From Longimicrobiales bacterium (lineage in GTDB: Bacteria > Gemmatimonadota > Gemmatimonadetes > Longimicrobiales > Gaopeijiaceae): 64,000 nt of DNA. The translations under genes and the position numbers were made by a program. Shown here in pieces: positions 7,687 to 17,039 of the stretch. The notes below the pieces were generated by a model that was not told the DNA's origin, ran no database searches, and saw only the letters and a program-made list of their open reading frames with translations. Positions within the stretch are counted from its first letter, which is position 1, and each line of letters begins with the position of its first letter. Where the stretch lies: assembly GCA_029245345.1 (NCBI GenBank), contig JAQWPM010000012.1, positions 124,001 to 188,000 of the forward strand, read 5' to 3'.

Positions 7687-9227
7687 ACAGATTCCGCGTC
7701 AGAGACCAAGCTGGAGCCGGTCATTTGGGTCGGTTGTGGGACCTCCATCAAGGCGAGCACCGTCGGTGCGACGTCAGCAAGGCGCCCCTGTGCGCGAACA
7801 GCACGCCTGGGGTCTCGTGGGTCCACGACGATGAAGTCTACCGGCTCGGTTGTGTGAGCAGTGTGCACTGCTCCGTCCTCGGTCAGCATCTTCTCGCAGT
7901 TGCCATGATCCGCCGTTACGAGCGCCACCCATTCGGGCTTGTCATGAACGAGGTCAACCAGCCCCCCGAGCAGCTCGTCCACCGCCTCTACCGCTTGTGA
8001 TGCCGCCGGGATCGAACCGGTGTGACCGACCATGTCCGGGTTGGCAAAGTTCACGAGGATAAAGTCGTAGTCATCGCTGTTCATGCCTCGGGCAACGGCT
8101 GCACTTACACCCGCTGCACTCATCTCAGGCTGGAGGTCGTACGTAGCGACCTTCGGCGAAGGGACCAGGTCTCGGTCCTCGCCGGTGTACGGAGTCTCTT
8201 CACCGCCATTGAAGAAGTAGGTCACGTGCGCATACTTCTCAGTCTCCGCGACCTTGAGTTGCTTCTTGCCGGCCTCCGAAAGCACTTCCGCCAAGCAGGC
8301 TTCGATGGGCAGGGGTGGGAACACGACCTGAACCGGCAGTCCCGCCATGTACTCGGTGAGGGTGACGACCTGTGCGGGCATCGAACCGCCCCGGGCGAAT
8401 CCGTCGAAGTCGGAAACACTCAGCGCTGACGCGAACTGCCGCATGCGATCCGATCTGAAGTTGAGAAGCAGGACCGTGTCCTGGGCACTGACGCCCTCTT
8501 CTCCCACGCCCCGGATGCCGGTGGGCTCAATGAACTCGTCCGTGACCCCGGCTTCATAATTCGAGTTCAGAACCTCGACTGAATCAGCCCAAGTCTCGGC
8601 GACACCGTTCACGATCAGATCGTACCCACGCTTTGTCCGTTCCCAGCGTTTGTCCCGGTCCATAATCCAGTAGCGCCCGATCACCGAGGCGATGGCCCAT
8701 GATTCACTCTGGGCACACAAATCCTCGAGCGCACCCACAAACCCTGAGCCACCCGTCGGAGACGTGTCACGCCCGTCTGTGATGCAGTGAAGGCGGACGG
8801 GAAGGTCCTCAGGGAGTAAGTCCATGAGGGCCTGAAAGTGCCGGAGGTGACTGTGGACGCCGCCATCCGAAACGAGGCCCGTCACGTGTAGCGTGCCGCC
8901 CCGTTCTCGCAGTCCAGCCACCAAAGAATCGAGCTCCAGACGGTCCGCGAACGATCCGTCTTCCACCGCCCCGTCTACACGCGCGATGGCCTGATACACG
9001 ATCCGCCCGGCCCCGAGGTTGAGATGCCCGACCTCAGAATTCCCCATCTGACCGTCCGGAAGACCAACGTCCTGGCCCGAACACGCGAGCCGCGTGCGAG
9101 AGAATTCCTCGAACAGCTTCCGGAACCGAGGCGCATCAGCGAGTTCAACCGCATTCGCGTGGTTTGGTGGATCGCCGAAGTCAGAGTGGCCCCAGCCATC
9201 TAGGATCACGAGCAGCACGTTTCTCAT
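7683..9227 (-). CDS. gpmI: 2,3-bisphosphoglycerate-independent phosphoglycerate mutase
   Basis: This enzyme interconverts 3- and 2-phosphoglycerate in glycolysis and gluconeogenesis using two Mn2+ ions and a phosphoserine. The 514-residue length fits the family. The N-terminal metal site is LLVILDGWGHSDF, and the catalytic serine is in GQMGNSEVGHLNLGAGR. Further family signatures are HCITDGRDTSPTGG, LLNFRSDRMRQ, VNFANPDMVGHTG and VTADHGNCEKM. ATG 9227 gives the usual start just ahead of NVLLVILDGWG; an upstream ATG at 9251 would add eight residues. Confidence 0.95.
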   Translation of the reverse strand: MRNVLLVILDGWGHSDFGDPPNHANAVELADAPRFRKLFEEFSRTRLACSGQDVGLPDGQMGNSEVGHLNLGAGRIVYQAIARVDGAVEDGSFADRLELDSLVAGLRERGGTLHVTGLVSDGGVHSHLRHFQALMDLLPEDLPVRLHCITDGRDTSPTGGSGFVGALEDLCAQSESWAIASVIGRYWIMDRDKRWERTKRGYDLIVNGVAETWADSVEVLNSNYEAGVTDEFIEPTGIRGVGEEGVSAQDTVLLLNFRSDRMRQFASALSVSDFDGFARGGSMPAQVVTLTEYMAGLPVQVVFPPLPIEACLAEVLSEAGKKQLKVAETEKYAHVTYFFNGGEETPYTGEDRDLVPSPKVATYDLQPEMSAAGVSAAVARGMNSDDYDFILVNFANPDMVGHTGSIPAASQAVEAVDELLGGLVDLVHDKPEWVALVTADHGNCEKMLTEDGAVHTAHTTEPVDFIVVDPRDPRRAVRAQGRLADVAPTVLALMEVPQPTQMTGSSLVSDAESV

Positions 9228-9271
9228 ACGGGGAATCTTAACAGCTTGCATTCGGTTGGGTCTCGCCTAGG

Positions 9272-9535
9272 ATGGTCAAAATGGAAGCGTTAACCCTACA
9301 ATCCAGGGCGTCACGCCCGACCTCGCCACAGCCGATGGACCGAGACGATTGGGATGATGTCGAAGGCAATCGATTCCGGATAAAGTACGCTCACCGATAC
9401 GCCGACTACGTCGACGGCGGACGGGACTTCTTCGTGAAAGACATCTACGGCAAGGACGAGGCCGAGTATGTTCTCGCCGTTGTGACCCACACTGCTAAAT
9501 CAACAGGGCTGACCCAGTCGGCGGCCCTCCTCTAG
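9272..9535 (+). CDS. Small acidic protein of unknown function
   Basis: I do not recognise this 87-residue product. It has no signal peptide or membrane span. The second half (DRDDWDDVEGNRFRIKYAHRYADYVDGGRDFFVKDIYG) is rich in Asp, Tyr and Arg and looks like a compact folded segment. The start is uncertain: ATG 9272, 9281 and 9335 are all in frame and none has a clear ribosome-binding site. Its TAG stop (9533-9535) overlaps the AGGAG of the next gene, which supports co-transcription with the aminotransferase. It lies divergent from gpmI. Confidence 0.5.
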   Translation: MVKMEALTLQSRASRPTSPQPMDRDDWDDVEGNRFRIKYAHRYADYVDGGRDFFVKDIYGKDEAEYVLAVVTHTAKSTGLTQSAALL

Positions 9536-9545
9536 GAGATAAAAC

Positions 9546-10664
9546 TTGCGCTTCACGCCATTCACAATGGAGCGGTACCAGTCCACATTCGAGCACCGCG
9601 TGCGCATCAACTTGTCAGAGAGCGGTGTGCATCCGCTCACCGTAGACGAACTCCTCGAGATCGCGGGCACAGACGCGGGCGTCGGTGGCATCCGACTCGG
9701 GTACGGTCAGTCGAACGGATCCGATGAGCTACGCCACAAGGTCGCCGCACAGTACGAGGGCGCGACGGAGAACAACGTGCTTGTTACGGTGGGTGGTGCC
9801 GAGGCCAATTTCACGTGCTTCTGGCATCTGTTCGAAACCGAGGAGAAGGCCGCAGTCATCCTGCCCACCTACGGGCAGGTCCCCGGCCTGATCGACTCGT
9901 TCGAAGGCCGCATCATGCCGGTGCATCTGGTCGAGGAGAACGATTGGCAGCCCGACCTGGAGGCGCTGGAGGCAGCACTCGAGGCCGGCGCACGTTTCGT
10001 CCTCATCACCAACCCGAACAACCCGACCGGCGCGGCACTCTCGGACGCATCGATGGATGCGATCGCCGAAATGACTGCACGCCATGGCGCATGGATCATG
10101 GCAGACGAGGTGTACGCGGGGGCAGAGACAGGCGTGGAGAAGACCCGGTCGTTCTGGGGATGCCACGACAAGGTGCTGGTGACGAACTCGCTCTCGAAGG
10201 CGTACGGGCTTCCAGGCCTAAGGCTCGGATGGATCCTTGGGCCGAGCGAGCTCATCGAGAAATTGTGGGGGCACACCGATTACACGACGATCGCGGTTGC
10301 ATCCGTGTCCGACGCTCTGGCGTGCGTGGCGCTCGAGCCGGAGACGCGAGACCGGATCATGGCGCGGACCCGCGGAATCGTGCGGGCAAACCTTCAGTTG
10401 GTCGAGGACTGGATGGCAGCCCAGGAAGGGCGCTTCAGCTATCGACCGCCGGATGCCGGGGCGATCTGTTATACCGCCTATGACGCCCAGGTGAACTCAA
10501 CGGACTTCGCGGAGAAGTTGCGGACTGAGAAGTCTGTGTTGGTCGTTCCAGGGGATCACTTCGGGATGGATCGATACCTGCGGATCGGGTTCGGAAACCC
10601 GGAAAGCGAATTGATGGAAGGGCTTGGATTGGTGCGAGACGCGTTTGACGAGATCGCGATGTAG
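9546..10664 (+). CDS. PLP-dependent aminotransferase, class I/II fold type I
   Basis: The 372-residue protein shows the class I/II signatures: LGYGQSNGSDELRHKVA near the N-terminus, ITNPNNPTGAALS, MADEVYAGAE and the PLP-binding TNSLSKAYGLPGLRLGWI with the Schiff-base lysine. It transfers an amino group between an amino acid and a 2-oxo acid in the cytoplasm; the substrate cannot be named. I chose the TTG start at 9546 because AGGAG lies 7 bases upstream. The first ATG (9567) would place that site too far away. The amidohydrolase gene begins 49 bases downstream. Confidence 0.88.
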   Translation: MRFTPFTMERYQSTFEHRVRINLSESGVHPLTVDELLEIAGTDAGVGGIRLGYGQSNGSDELRHKVAAQYEGATENNVLVTVGGAEANFTCFWHLFETEEKAAVILPTYGQVPGLIDSFEGRIMPVHLVEENDWQPDLEALEAALEAGARFVLITNPNNPTGAALSDASMDAIAEMTARHGAWIMADEVYAGAETGVEKTRSFWGCHDKVLVTNSLSKAYGLPGLRLGWILGPSELIEKLWGHTDYTTIAVASVSDALACVALEPETRDRIMARTRGIVRANLQLVEDWMAAQEGRFSYRPPDAGAICYTAYDAQVNSTDFAEKLRTEKSVLVVPGDHFGMDRYLRIGFGNPESELMEGLGLVRDAFDEIAM

Positions 10665-10713
10665 GCCTGCCCCACCTAGCTTCACCTGCTTCACACTCCA
10701 ATTGAGGTCGCCC

Positions 10714-12129
10714 GTGCTCCGTCGAATCATACACTCCGCTTTTGTCATCACCCTGACTGCGGTCGCCGCCTGCAGCCCAGCAGACCCGCCAGCCGACCTC
10801 GCCATCACAAACGTCACTGTCATCGACGCCGTGAACGGGGTGCGCGCCGGGCAGAACGTCGTCATGAACAACGGAACGATCGTGACGGTCGCGGAGCCTG
10901 GGAGTCCAGTAAACGCAGAGCAAGTCGTGGACGGGACGGGTAAGTATCTCATACCCGGCTTGTGGGACTTCCACGTTCACCTCACCTACGATGATGCGTT
11001 CACCGACGCGATGGCAGGGCTCTTCCTCAGCTACGGGATCACGAGCGTACGCGACACCGGCGGGCCACTCGCTCTCCTGAAGCCGGTCGTCGATCGACTC
11101 GAAGCCGAGGGGGCAATCGCACCTCGCGTCTTCTTCGCGGGACCGCTTCTCGACGGTGAGTACGTGGTCTATGACGGCGTGAACCGACCCGAACTCGGGA
11201 TCGGCAATCCCGACGTCGAGACCGCCCGAGAAAATGTCGCGATGCTCGCCGAGGCGGGCGTGGACTTTGTGAAGATCTACGAGATGATCTCGCCGGAAGT
11301 ATTCGAGGCGCTCGTTTCAGCAGCGAACGAACATGGTCTGCCCATGGACGGTCACGTGCCGCTTTCAATGCGGGCCCGCAACGTCGGACCACGAGTGAAC
11401 TCGCTCGAACATCTACGCAACATCGAGATGGACTGCGCCGAGGAACCCGCCGCACTTCTGGAGCAGCGCCGCGCGATCCTGCAGAACACCGATGCTGTCC
11501 CGGGCGCATCACTGCGGTCCCGCCTCCACAGCTCGCAGCGCCTGCCCGCGATCGAGGCGTACGACGCGGCGGAATGCGCGGCCGTGATCGCCGCGATGGC
11601 GACGACGATCCAGGTCCCCACGCTCCGTCTGAACGCGATGAGTCTCGTGCCCCCGTTCGCCCGGGATGACTGGGCTGACGCATTGAGTCGTCTACCCGAA
11701 GCCGCCGCTGCACCGTGGACTGAGATGTCGACCGAGCGCGAGCAACGGACCGCTACGACGGATATGACATTCCCGGAATGGAGCCTCTCCCTCATCGGTC
11801 AGATGCACGAGGCTGGCGTCCCCATCGGGGCCGGCACCGACACCCCGATCGGCTTCGCCGTTCCGGGCTACAGCCTTCACAATGAGCTCGAGATGCTCGT
11901 CAGAGCTGGCCTCTCACCGATCGAAGCTCTCCGTTCCGCGACGCTCCGCCCTGCAGAGTTCTTCGGGCTGGAAAACGAGATGGGCACGGTCGACGTCGGA
12001 CGGCTCGCAGACCTCGTACTTCTGAACGCCAATCCCCTGGAAGACATCCACAACACCCGGACGGTGCATGCGGTTGTGACGAAGGGCCAACTGCTCACGA
12101 GCGAGGCGTTGGCGGCTCTCATCAGGTAA
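10714..12129 (+). CDS. Amidohydrolase-superfamily lipoprotein
   Basis: The 471-residue protein starts at GTG 10714 with a lipoprotein signal peptide (IIHSAFVITLTAVAAC, lipobox VAAC) and so is likely membrane-anchored outside the cytoplasm. It has the imidazolonepropionase-like amidohydrolase layout: a small beta domain (LAITNVTVIDAVNGV), the HxH metal motif in LIPGLWDFHVHLTYDD, a KIYE region, and later PIGAGTDTPIGF with the conserved Asp, closing with a second beta-domain strand (ADLVLLNANPLEDI). It hydrolyses an amide or cyclic amide, probably of a peptide or amino-acid derivative. It lies downstream of the aminotransferase on the same strand. Confidence 0.85.
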   Translation: MLRRIIHSAFVITLTAVAACSPADPPADLAITNVTVIDAVNGVRAGQNVVMNNGTIVTVAEPGSPVNAEQVVDGTGKYLIPGLWDFHVHLTYDDAFTDAMAGLFLSYGITSVRDTGGPLALLKPVVDRLEAEGAIAPRVFFAGPLLDGEYVVYDGVNRPELGIGNPDVETARENVAMLAEAGVDFVKIYEMISPEVFEALVSAANEHGLPMDGHVPLSMRARNVGPRVNSLEHLRNIEMDCAEEPAALLEQRRAILQNTDAVPGASLRSRLHSSQRLPAIEAYDAAECAAVIAAMATTIQVPTLRLNAMSLVPPFARDDWADALSRLPEAAAAPWTEMSTEREQRTATTDMTFPEWSLSLIGQMHEAGVPIGAGTDTPIGFAVPGYSLHNELEMLVRAGLSPIEALRSATLRPAEFFGLENEMGTVDVGRLADLVLLNANPLEDIHNTRTVHAVVTKGQLLTSEALAALIR

Positions 12130-12204
12130 CGCGCTCGTGAGCTACGCTGCATGTGACATGCACTGGACGCGCTAACCCGGACCCTACAACTGAGCCGTGA
12201 GCCC

Positions 12205-12459
12205 GTGAATAGCCGCTCCGTCTCTCGCATTCTTGCCTCACTCTTCGCCGTCTTGGTCATGTCCGTCCCGCTTGCGGCACAGGCCACGACGGAGCAAGTC
12301 CTGGAGCCGTTCCAGTGGCGCAACATCGGACCGGCCAACATGGGCGGTCGGATCGTGGACATAGAGAGCTTGGACACCGACTTCACCACGGTGTACATGG
12401 CGACTGCGTCCGGCGGCGTGTGAAAATCAGAGAGTGCGGGCTCCGGTTGGGATCCGATC
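12205..12459 (+). pseudogene. Relic of a VPS10/sortilin-like beta-propeller protein
   Basis: The first 72 codons encode a signal peptide (ASLFAVLVMSVPLAAQA) and the opening of the large secreted beta-propeller proteins typed as VPS10 or BNR glycosyl hydrolase-like: LEPFQWRNIGPANMGGR and VYMATASGGV. The family normally continues W-K-S. Here the Trp codon is TGA (12421-12423), followed in frame by KSESAGSGWDPI, and after about 12459 the similarity ends. The intact family has roughly 1000 residues, so this is a nonsense-mutated, truncated remnant. It ends where an opposite-strand relic begins, which marks a rearrangement point. Confidence 0.7.
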
Positions 12460-12479
12460 CGCTGGTGCGGCGGGACGAA

Positions 12480-13036
12480 CGAGGACCGTTCTTCCGGACC
12501 CAGCGCTTCCCTCCGAGAATGCGGAGCGCCCATCGGTTCTCCGGATTCCAACCCACTACGAGAACGAAGTACGCAAGAACAGCGGTCATCATACCCCATG
12601 GCAACGGAATACCCTCGGCAACCGTCTCCTCCAAGATGTTTCCGTCGCCCGTCACGAGCTGGCGAGTGTAGAGATAGAACGGCAGCGGAAGGTCGAGGCT
12701 GCCTTGAGCCCTCTCGGCGCCAGGCGGGAGATTCGCTTCGATGTTGGGCTCTTCGAACGAATACGTGGAGATCACCACGGGATCTCCAGACACCGCTGCG
12801 AGCGTTGATCCAACAAGAAACCTCGTCCACAGCCATCGCATCCGATTCGGGGCGAGCGGCAACTCCCCATACGAGATCTCAGGGATGAACTCCCTACGCC
12901 ACACGTTGATCACAACACCGATCAGTACAACGAAGGAGGTCGCCTACATGACTTTCCCCGCGAACAGAATCGGAGTGATATCCTGCGGAAGCGCCAAGGG
13001 GCATTGCAACATGGCGAGTGACTTGGCGAATGACAT
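12480..13036 (-). pseudogene. Relic of a multi-span membrane protein interrupted by an amber codon
   Basis: Starting at ATG 13036, the frame reads MSFAKSLAMLQCPLALPQDI and continues TPILFAGKVM, then TAG (12946-12944), then in the same frame ATSFVVLIGVVINVWRREF and RMRWLWTRFLVGSTLAAVSG and PWGMMTAVLAYFVLVVGW. The hydrophobic segments on both sides of the stop are in one frame, so one membrane protein was split by a nonsense change. Downstream the frame runs into the VPS10-like relic, so the natural C-terminus is lost. The family is not recognised. Confidence 0.55.
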
Positions 13037-13231
13037 CGTAGACAGCCGCTGGAGGTGAATGGGGGCGGCCCGAAGACCGCGCGCGGTTTCTGGCCTAGGG
13101 ACCGAGGGTACGCACCGGTGTTTCACCGAGGAAGATCTGAAGGCCGTGGCGGCCGCGGGACCAACCACTGGCCCGCTACCCCACTGCCCCCCACACTAGC
13201 CGACAATCACAACCCACATCCGAGTCGATCC

Positions 13232-14953
13232 ATGCTCAAGCGTACGCTATTCGCTGGCCTCATCGCCCTAGCCACTGCTGCCCTTCCCGCATCGGCCCAA
13301 GACACAGGCCCCTTCGACCTGCTGGTCACCGGCGGCCGAGTCCTCGACGGCACGGGCAACCCGTGGTTCCGCGCGGACATTGGCGTCCGCGACGGGCGTA
13401 TTGTCGCGGTTGGTGACCTAAGCGCGGCCCAGGCCACACGCACCGTAGACGCCACAGGCCGCTACGTGTCACCGGGATTCATCGACATCCACTCGCATGC
13501 GGATGACGGCTCTTCACGCATCGGGCGGAATACGATTCGGACGGATTCGATCCACCGAAAGGCGGCACCCAACATCGTATCTCAGGGCGTGACATCGGTC
13601 GTCGTGAATCACGACGGGCGCTCACCGTGGCCCATCCGGGACCAGCGGGCGCTCCTCGAAAGCCAGGGCATTGGGCCGAACGTGATGATGATGGTCGGGC
13701 ACGGAACGGTGCGCGGTTTGGTTATGGAGGACGACTTCCAGCGGCTGTCCACGCCGGAGGAGCAAGAGCGCATGCGCGCCCTGGTCCGCCAGGCTCTGGA
13801 AGAAGGTGCCGTCGGCATGTCGGCAGGGCTCGAGTACTCGCCCGGGCGTTGGAGCGAGACGGCCGAGGTCGCCCAGATGGCTCAGGAACTGGTTCCGTAC
13901 GATGGCGTCTACATATCACACGAACGGGCGGAAGGCTCGGACCCCATGTGGTACTGGCCTAGCCAGGACGAACCGGGACCGCCCACTCTTCAGGACGCGG
14001 TCATGGAGACGATCGAGATTGGGCGTGTGACGGGAGCCCGCGTCGTCGCTTCGCACATCAAGGCTAAGGGTGCGCACTTCTGGGGATCGAGCGGATCCGC
14101 AATTCAGCTGATCCAGCGAGCTCGCGACGAAGGTGTGCGTGTATTCGCGGACCAGTACCCGTATGCGACAAGCGGTTCGGACGGCAACACGGTGTTGATC
14201 CCGCGTTGGGCGCTCAACGACCCCGAGGCACGTCGCCCACAGGACCGACGGCCACCGGGAGAGATGTTCCGGGTCGCGATGGAGAATGCCGAGAACGAAG
14301 CCGACATTCGCATGGACATCGCACATGAGATCCGTCGCAGAGGTGGCGCCGAGCGGGTCATGATCATGGATTACCCGGACGAATCAACCGTTGGGCAGAC
14401 AATCCAGGACGTGTCCGTGGCGCGCGGGACGGATCCCGTGCAAACCGCGATCGATCTCCAGCTCCAGGGCAACCCGGATCGGGCGGGCGGCGGCCGCTTC
14501 CGCGGCTTCTCAATGTCCGAGATCGACGTGGAGAACTATGCGGCCCAGCCTTGGGTCGCGACGGCATCAGACGGCGGCATCGCTGTGGAGTCAGACGGTT
14601 CGGTGCACCCGCGTTTCTACGGCACCTTCCCACGCAAGATCCGGCACTACGCGATGACGGCTGGCGCTCTCTCCGTGGAGGCCGCGATCCGTTCGCAGAC
14701 ATCCCTGCCCGCCCGCATCATGGGGCTACGCGATCGGGGTGAGATTCGCGAGGGGTACTTCGCCGACCTCGTCGTGTTCGACCTGGAAACGATCGCTGAC
14801 AAGGCGACGTTCTTCGAGCCGCATCAACACGCCGAGGGTATCGATCACGTGATCGTGAACGGCGAGTTCGTGGTCGAGGATGGAGAGATCCTCTACACAC
14901 TCCCCGGAAAGGTGATTACGTCACGGAAAGGCGGGCCGCCCGAGATTTCCTAG
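13232..14953 (+). CDS. Secreted D-aminoacylase-like amidohydrolase
   Basis: The 573-residue protein has a Sec signal peptide (TLFAGLIALATAALPASAQ) and the N-acyl-D-amino-acid deacylase organisation: FDLLVTGGRVLDGTGNPWF, then the metal motif PGFIDIHSHADD with intact HxH, QGVTSVVVNHDGRS, AVGMSAGLEYSPGRW, ASHIKAKG, and a C-terminal YFADLVVFDLETI strand. Such enzymes release D-amino acids or act on related amides. ATG 13232 is preferred because the signal peptide starts there. The frame stays open back to 13055 without homology. A second, more divergent member of the family lies at 30609-32312. Confidence 0.88.
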   Translation: MLKRTLFAGLIALATAALPASAQDTGPFDLLVTGGRVLDGTGNPWFRADIGVRDGRIVAVGDLSAAQATRTVDATGRYVSPGFIDIHSHADDGSSRIGRNTIRTDSIHRKAAPNIVSQGVTSVVVNHDGRSPWPIRDQRALLESQGIGPNVMMMVGHGTVRGLVMEDDFQRLSTPEEQERMRALVRQALEEGAVGMSAGLEYSPGRWSETAEVAQMAQELVPYDGVYISHERAEGSDPMWYWPSQDEPGPPTLQDAVMETIEIGRVTGARVVASHIKAKGAHFWGSSGSAIQLIQRARDEGVRVFADQYPYATSGSDGNTVLIPRWALNDPEARRPQDRRPPGEMFRVAMENAENEADIRMDIAHEIRRRGGAERVMIMDYPDESTVGQTIQDVSVARGTDPVQTAIDLQLQGNPDRAGGGRFRGFSMSEIDVENYAAQPWVATASDGGIAVESDGSVHPRFYGTFPRKIRHYAMTAGALSVEAAIRSQTSLPARIMGLRDRGEIREGYFADLVVFDLETIADKATFFEPHQHAEGIDHVIVNGEFVVEDGEILYTLPGKVITSRKGGPPEIS

Positions 14954-14959
14954 GGGGGG

Positions 14960-15100
14960 CTAGGCACGCTTGAACCTGGTGTCGTGTCCAGCCTCTCTGA
15001 CGGTAGCCTCTCGAACCGAATCAACGAGCTTGTCGCGTGGGTTTGCACCGCTGGGAGTCTGAGTAAAGACCATAATGCCGAGGTCGTTCTCCGCATCGGC
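14960..15100 (-). pseudogene. Possible C-terminal relic of a serine hydrolase
   Basis: A minus-strand frame ends at TAG 14962-14960 and reads AENDLGIMVFTQTPSGANPR followed by DKLVDSVREATVREAG. This resembles the last strand and helix of beta-lactamase-family serine hydrolases (pattern DLVVVVFTQTP). No start and no upstream domain are present, and the frame breaks up beyond about 15100. The similarity is short, so the call is tentative. The rest of 15101-15180 shows nothing recognisable. Confidence 0.35.
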
Positions 15101-15180
15101 CCGAGGCGCAGGAGATTGTTCTCCTCACTCTTACGCAGGTAGCCCAACCGACCGATCTTATTCCCGACCGAGCGTGGTCG

Positions 15181-15852
15181 CTACTCTACGAAGACAGCGA
15201 TCTCGTCGATGGACTTCTTGGTGATATCGGGCACTGTCGCAGCTTCGTCCGGATACCCACACACCAGGATCAGAAAGGCCCGCTCATTGGCTGGCCTTTC
15301 GAGCACCTCGTTCAGAAACTTCATGGGCGACGGCGTGTGAGTGAGCGTCACCAAACCCGCATGATGGCAGGCGGTGACAAGCATCCCTGTCGCGATCCCC
15401 ACCGACTCCGACACGTAGTAGTTCTTCGCCTTCGTTCCGTCGTCCATGAGTTCGTAGCTCTCGGCGAAAATCACGATCAACCACGGCGCGGTTTCCAAGA
15501 ACGGTTTGTGCTCATCCGTCCCAAGGTGCTCAAGCGCCTCGATCCATTCCGGCGGCGCCTTACCACTGTAGAATTCGCGTTCTTCTTCTTCGGCTTCTTC
15601 ACGGATGCGAGTCTTGATCGTGGGATCCCCAACAACCACAAACCGCCACGGCTGGCGATTGGCTCCGTTGGGCGCCGTGCCCGCTGCAAGGAGGCAGCTC
15701 TCGATGACTTCCCGAGGAACGGGTCGGTCCGAAAAGTCACGCACTGTGCGCCGACGCTGCATCGTCGCCAAGAAGTCGTCCGCCGCCTGCTGCATCTCTT
15801 CTTCGGAGAGCTCGTGGTAGGTCGAAAGGGGTACGAAGTCGGCGCGAGCCAT
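15181..15852 (-). CDS. Nitroreductase-family flavoprotein
   Basis: The 223-residue protein fits the FMN-dependent nitroreductase fold. The segments are [20 protein letters not shown] (FMN phosphate-binding Arg region), [50 protein letters not shown] and [11 protein letters not shown]. The SVGIATGML to THTPSP region resembles the BluB/iodotyrosine deiodinase-like branch, so reductive dehalogenation or flavin chemistry is possible. Start ATG 15852 follows the secreted-protein gene by 7 bases, and the two are likely one transcript. Confidence 0.85.
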   Translation of the reverse strand: MARADFVPLSTYHELSEEEMQQAADDFLATMQRRRTVRDFSDRPVPREVIESCLLAAGTAPNGANRQPWRFVVVGDPTIKTRIREEAEEEEREFYSGKAPPEWIEALEHLGTDEHKPFLETAPWLIVIFAESYELMDDGTKAKNYYVSESVGIATGMLVTACHHAGLVTLTHTPSPMKFLNEVLERPANERAFLILVCGYPDEAATVPDITKKSIDEIAVFVE

Positions 15853-15859
15853 GGGACTC

Positions 15860-16399
15860 CTAGCTGATCAGTTCGCCGTACAATTCGACGAACGAGGTCG
15901 ACGTGCCCGCGCGTGCCAAGATCTCCGCGGGCGGAACTCCGAGAGTCTGGGACAGAAGTCGAACATTCACCAGAGCTATGACATCGTCTCCCGTGAGCAC
16001 GATTTCACTCCAATTCTCCAGGGGGAGGCTCCGGAACTGGCGGTAGGCAGCCTCGAGGCGCCCCGCGTCCGCCGAATCAGAGATGGGGAGATGAAGGGCC
16101 TCGCCACCCACGCCGTAGCGTCGGGCCAGGTCGCCCCAACCGTCCCCAGCTCGTCGGAGCGCATCAAGCGCCTCTGGCGAGACACCGGCGCGTTCAGCGA
16201 TGAAAAGGACCGCGGGAATCTCATGCGCTGGCAAGGCCGAGTCGCGCATGATCGAAATCTCAGATGCGGGCAGGCGGAAAAACTCGGCGACGGCGCGGAA
16301 ATAGGCGTCCTCCGTAGAGGGCCGATCCTGGGCTTCGGCCCCATGAGCCAGCAAGCCCACCGCGATCCCCGCCCACGCGATCCCACGAATCCAATCCAT
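15860..16399 (-). CDS. Secreted protein of unknown function
   Basis: The 179-residue product begins with a Sec signal peptide ([19 protein letters not shown]). The mature part is mostly helical, with [37 protein letters not shown] and [11 protein letters not shown]. It has no cysteines or recognisable catalytic motif. Repeated phrases around '[13 protein letters not shown]' and '[20 protein letters not shown]' suggest a small helical repeat that may bind peptides or wall material. It is 7 bases upstream of the nitroreductase gene. Family not recognised. Confidence 0.7.
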   Translation of the reverse strand: MDWIRGIAWAGIAVGLLAHGAEAQDRPSTEDAYFRAVAEFFRLPASEISIMRDSALPAHEIPAVLFIAERAGVSPEALDALRRAGDGWGDLARRYGVGGEALHLPISDSADAGRLEAAYRQFRSLPLENWSEIVLTGDDVIALVNVRLLSQTLGVPPAEILARAGTSTSFVELYGELIS

Positions 16400-16599
16400 A
16401 CGTCCCCCCCCCGAGTGTTCCTGACCGTTCGAATCTTCTACAGATACACGTTTCGGGCCAGGGTAGGGTTCTGGGTGGCTAAAGCCCCGAGGCGCTCTGT
16501 CACGATGGCAGCATTAACGCCTTGTCCGTGGCACGACTCTTGAGATATAGACACCTGCAGTCTCGGATGACGAGGGGACACTGACGATGGGAGGCAGCC

Positions 16600-16899
16600 A
16601 TGAACGCCAAAGGAAACAACAAAAGAAGCGGTCGAGAACGTGACCTCGGCCGCGCGATGCGTGAGGTCGATGAGCGGAGTGACGCTTCGATTGCGGAACG
16701 CCACGTCGTATTCGATTTCACAGGCCTACATCGGCCTGACGTCGCAGATTTGGCACTAATCCTTACGGCTCGGCTGCAAACACCTCCACATGAGAGCGTC
16801 TGGGTCCGGGCCATCGACCCCAGAACCGACTTCATCTTGAGGGCCCTAGGGCTGGATCATCTCTTCCGGCACTATCCCGGCACCGGCGTGATGCACTGA
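16600..16899 (+). CDS. Small STAS-like protein
   Basis: The 99-residue protein starts at ATG 16600 with GGGAGG 5 bases upstream, a strong ribosome-binding site. After a basic 25-residue lead it reads HVVFDFTGLHRPDVADLALI and VWVRAIDPRTDFILRALGLDHLF, matching the strand-helix pattern of STAS domains (FDLSGL, later ALGLDHLF). It lacks the usual phosphorylatable Ser/Thr in a D-S-S/T motif at the start of the first long helix (R-P-D-V), so it may be an unregulated or scaffold STAS protein. A good terminator follows. No kinase or phosphatase partner lies nearby. Confidence 0.65.
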   Translation: MNAKGNNKRSGRERDLGRAMREVDERSDASIAERHVVFDFTGLHRPDVADLALILTARLQTPPHESVWVRAIDPRTDFILRALGLDHLFRHYPGTGVMH

Positions 16900-16926
16900 C
16901 GGTCCGAGGGCATCAAGCGAAAGAAA

Positions 16927-16963
16927 GCCCCGGTGCGCCAAGCGCATCGGGGCTCTTTGTTTT
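16927..16963 (+). terminator. Intrinsic terminator after the STAS-like gene
   Basis: A 13-base stem pairs 16927-16939 with 16943-16955 (one G-T wobble) around a 3-base loop, followed by CTTTGTTTT. It lies 28 bases after the stop of the STAS-like gene. Confidence 0.85.
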
Positions 16964-17039
16964 CAGCAACTCCGTCCTTCAAAGAGGACAGGGGCAACTG
17001 GGCCACAGTCCCTCGCTGCAGAACACGCTTGACCCTTCT

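Noticed and set aside
11039-11713. 224-residue open frame opposite the amidohydrolase gene
   Set aside because: Arg- and Pro-rich shadow composition, with no domain; the plus strand has the clear metal motif HVH.
12421-12423. In-frame TGA in the VPS10-like fragment as possible selenocysteine
   Set aside because: The family has Trp at this place and the reading frame loses similarity soon after; no selenocysteine insertion signal or partner gene was seen.
13055-13231. N-terminal extension of the D-aminoacylase-like gene, and a short plus-strand reading (FTEEDLKAVAA) like the end of a cytochrome c
   Set aside because: The extension has no homology and the signal peptide begins at 13232. The cytochrome-like run is only about 11 residues and lacks a heme motif, so it was not called.
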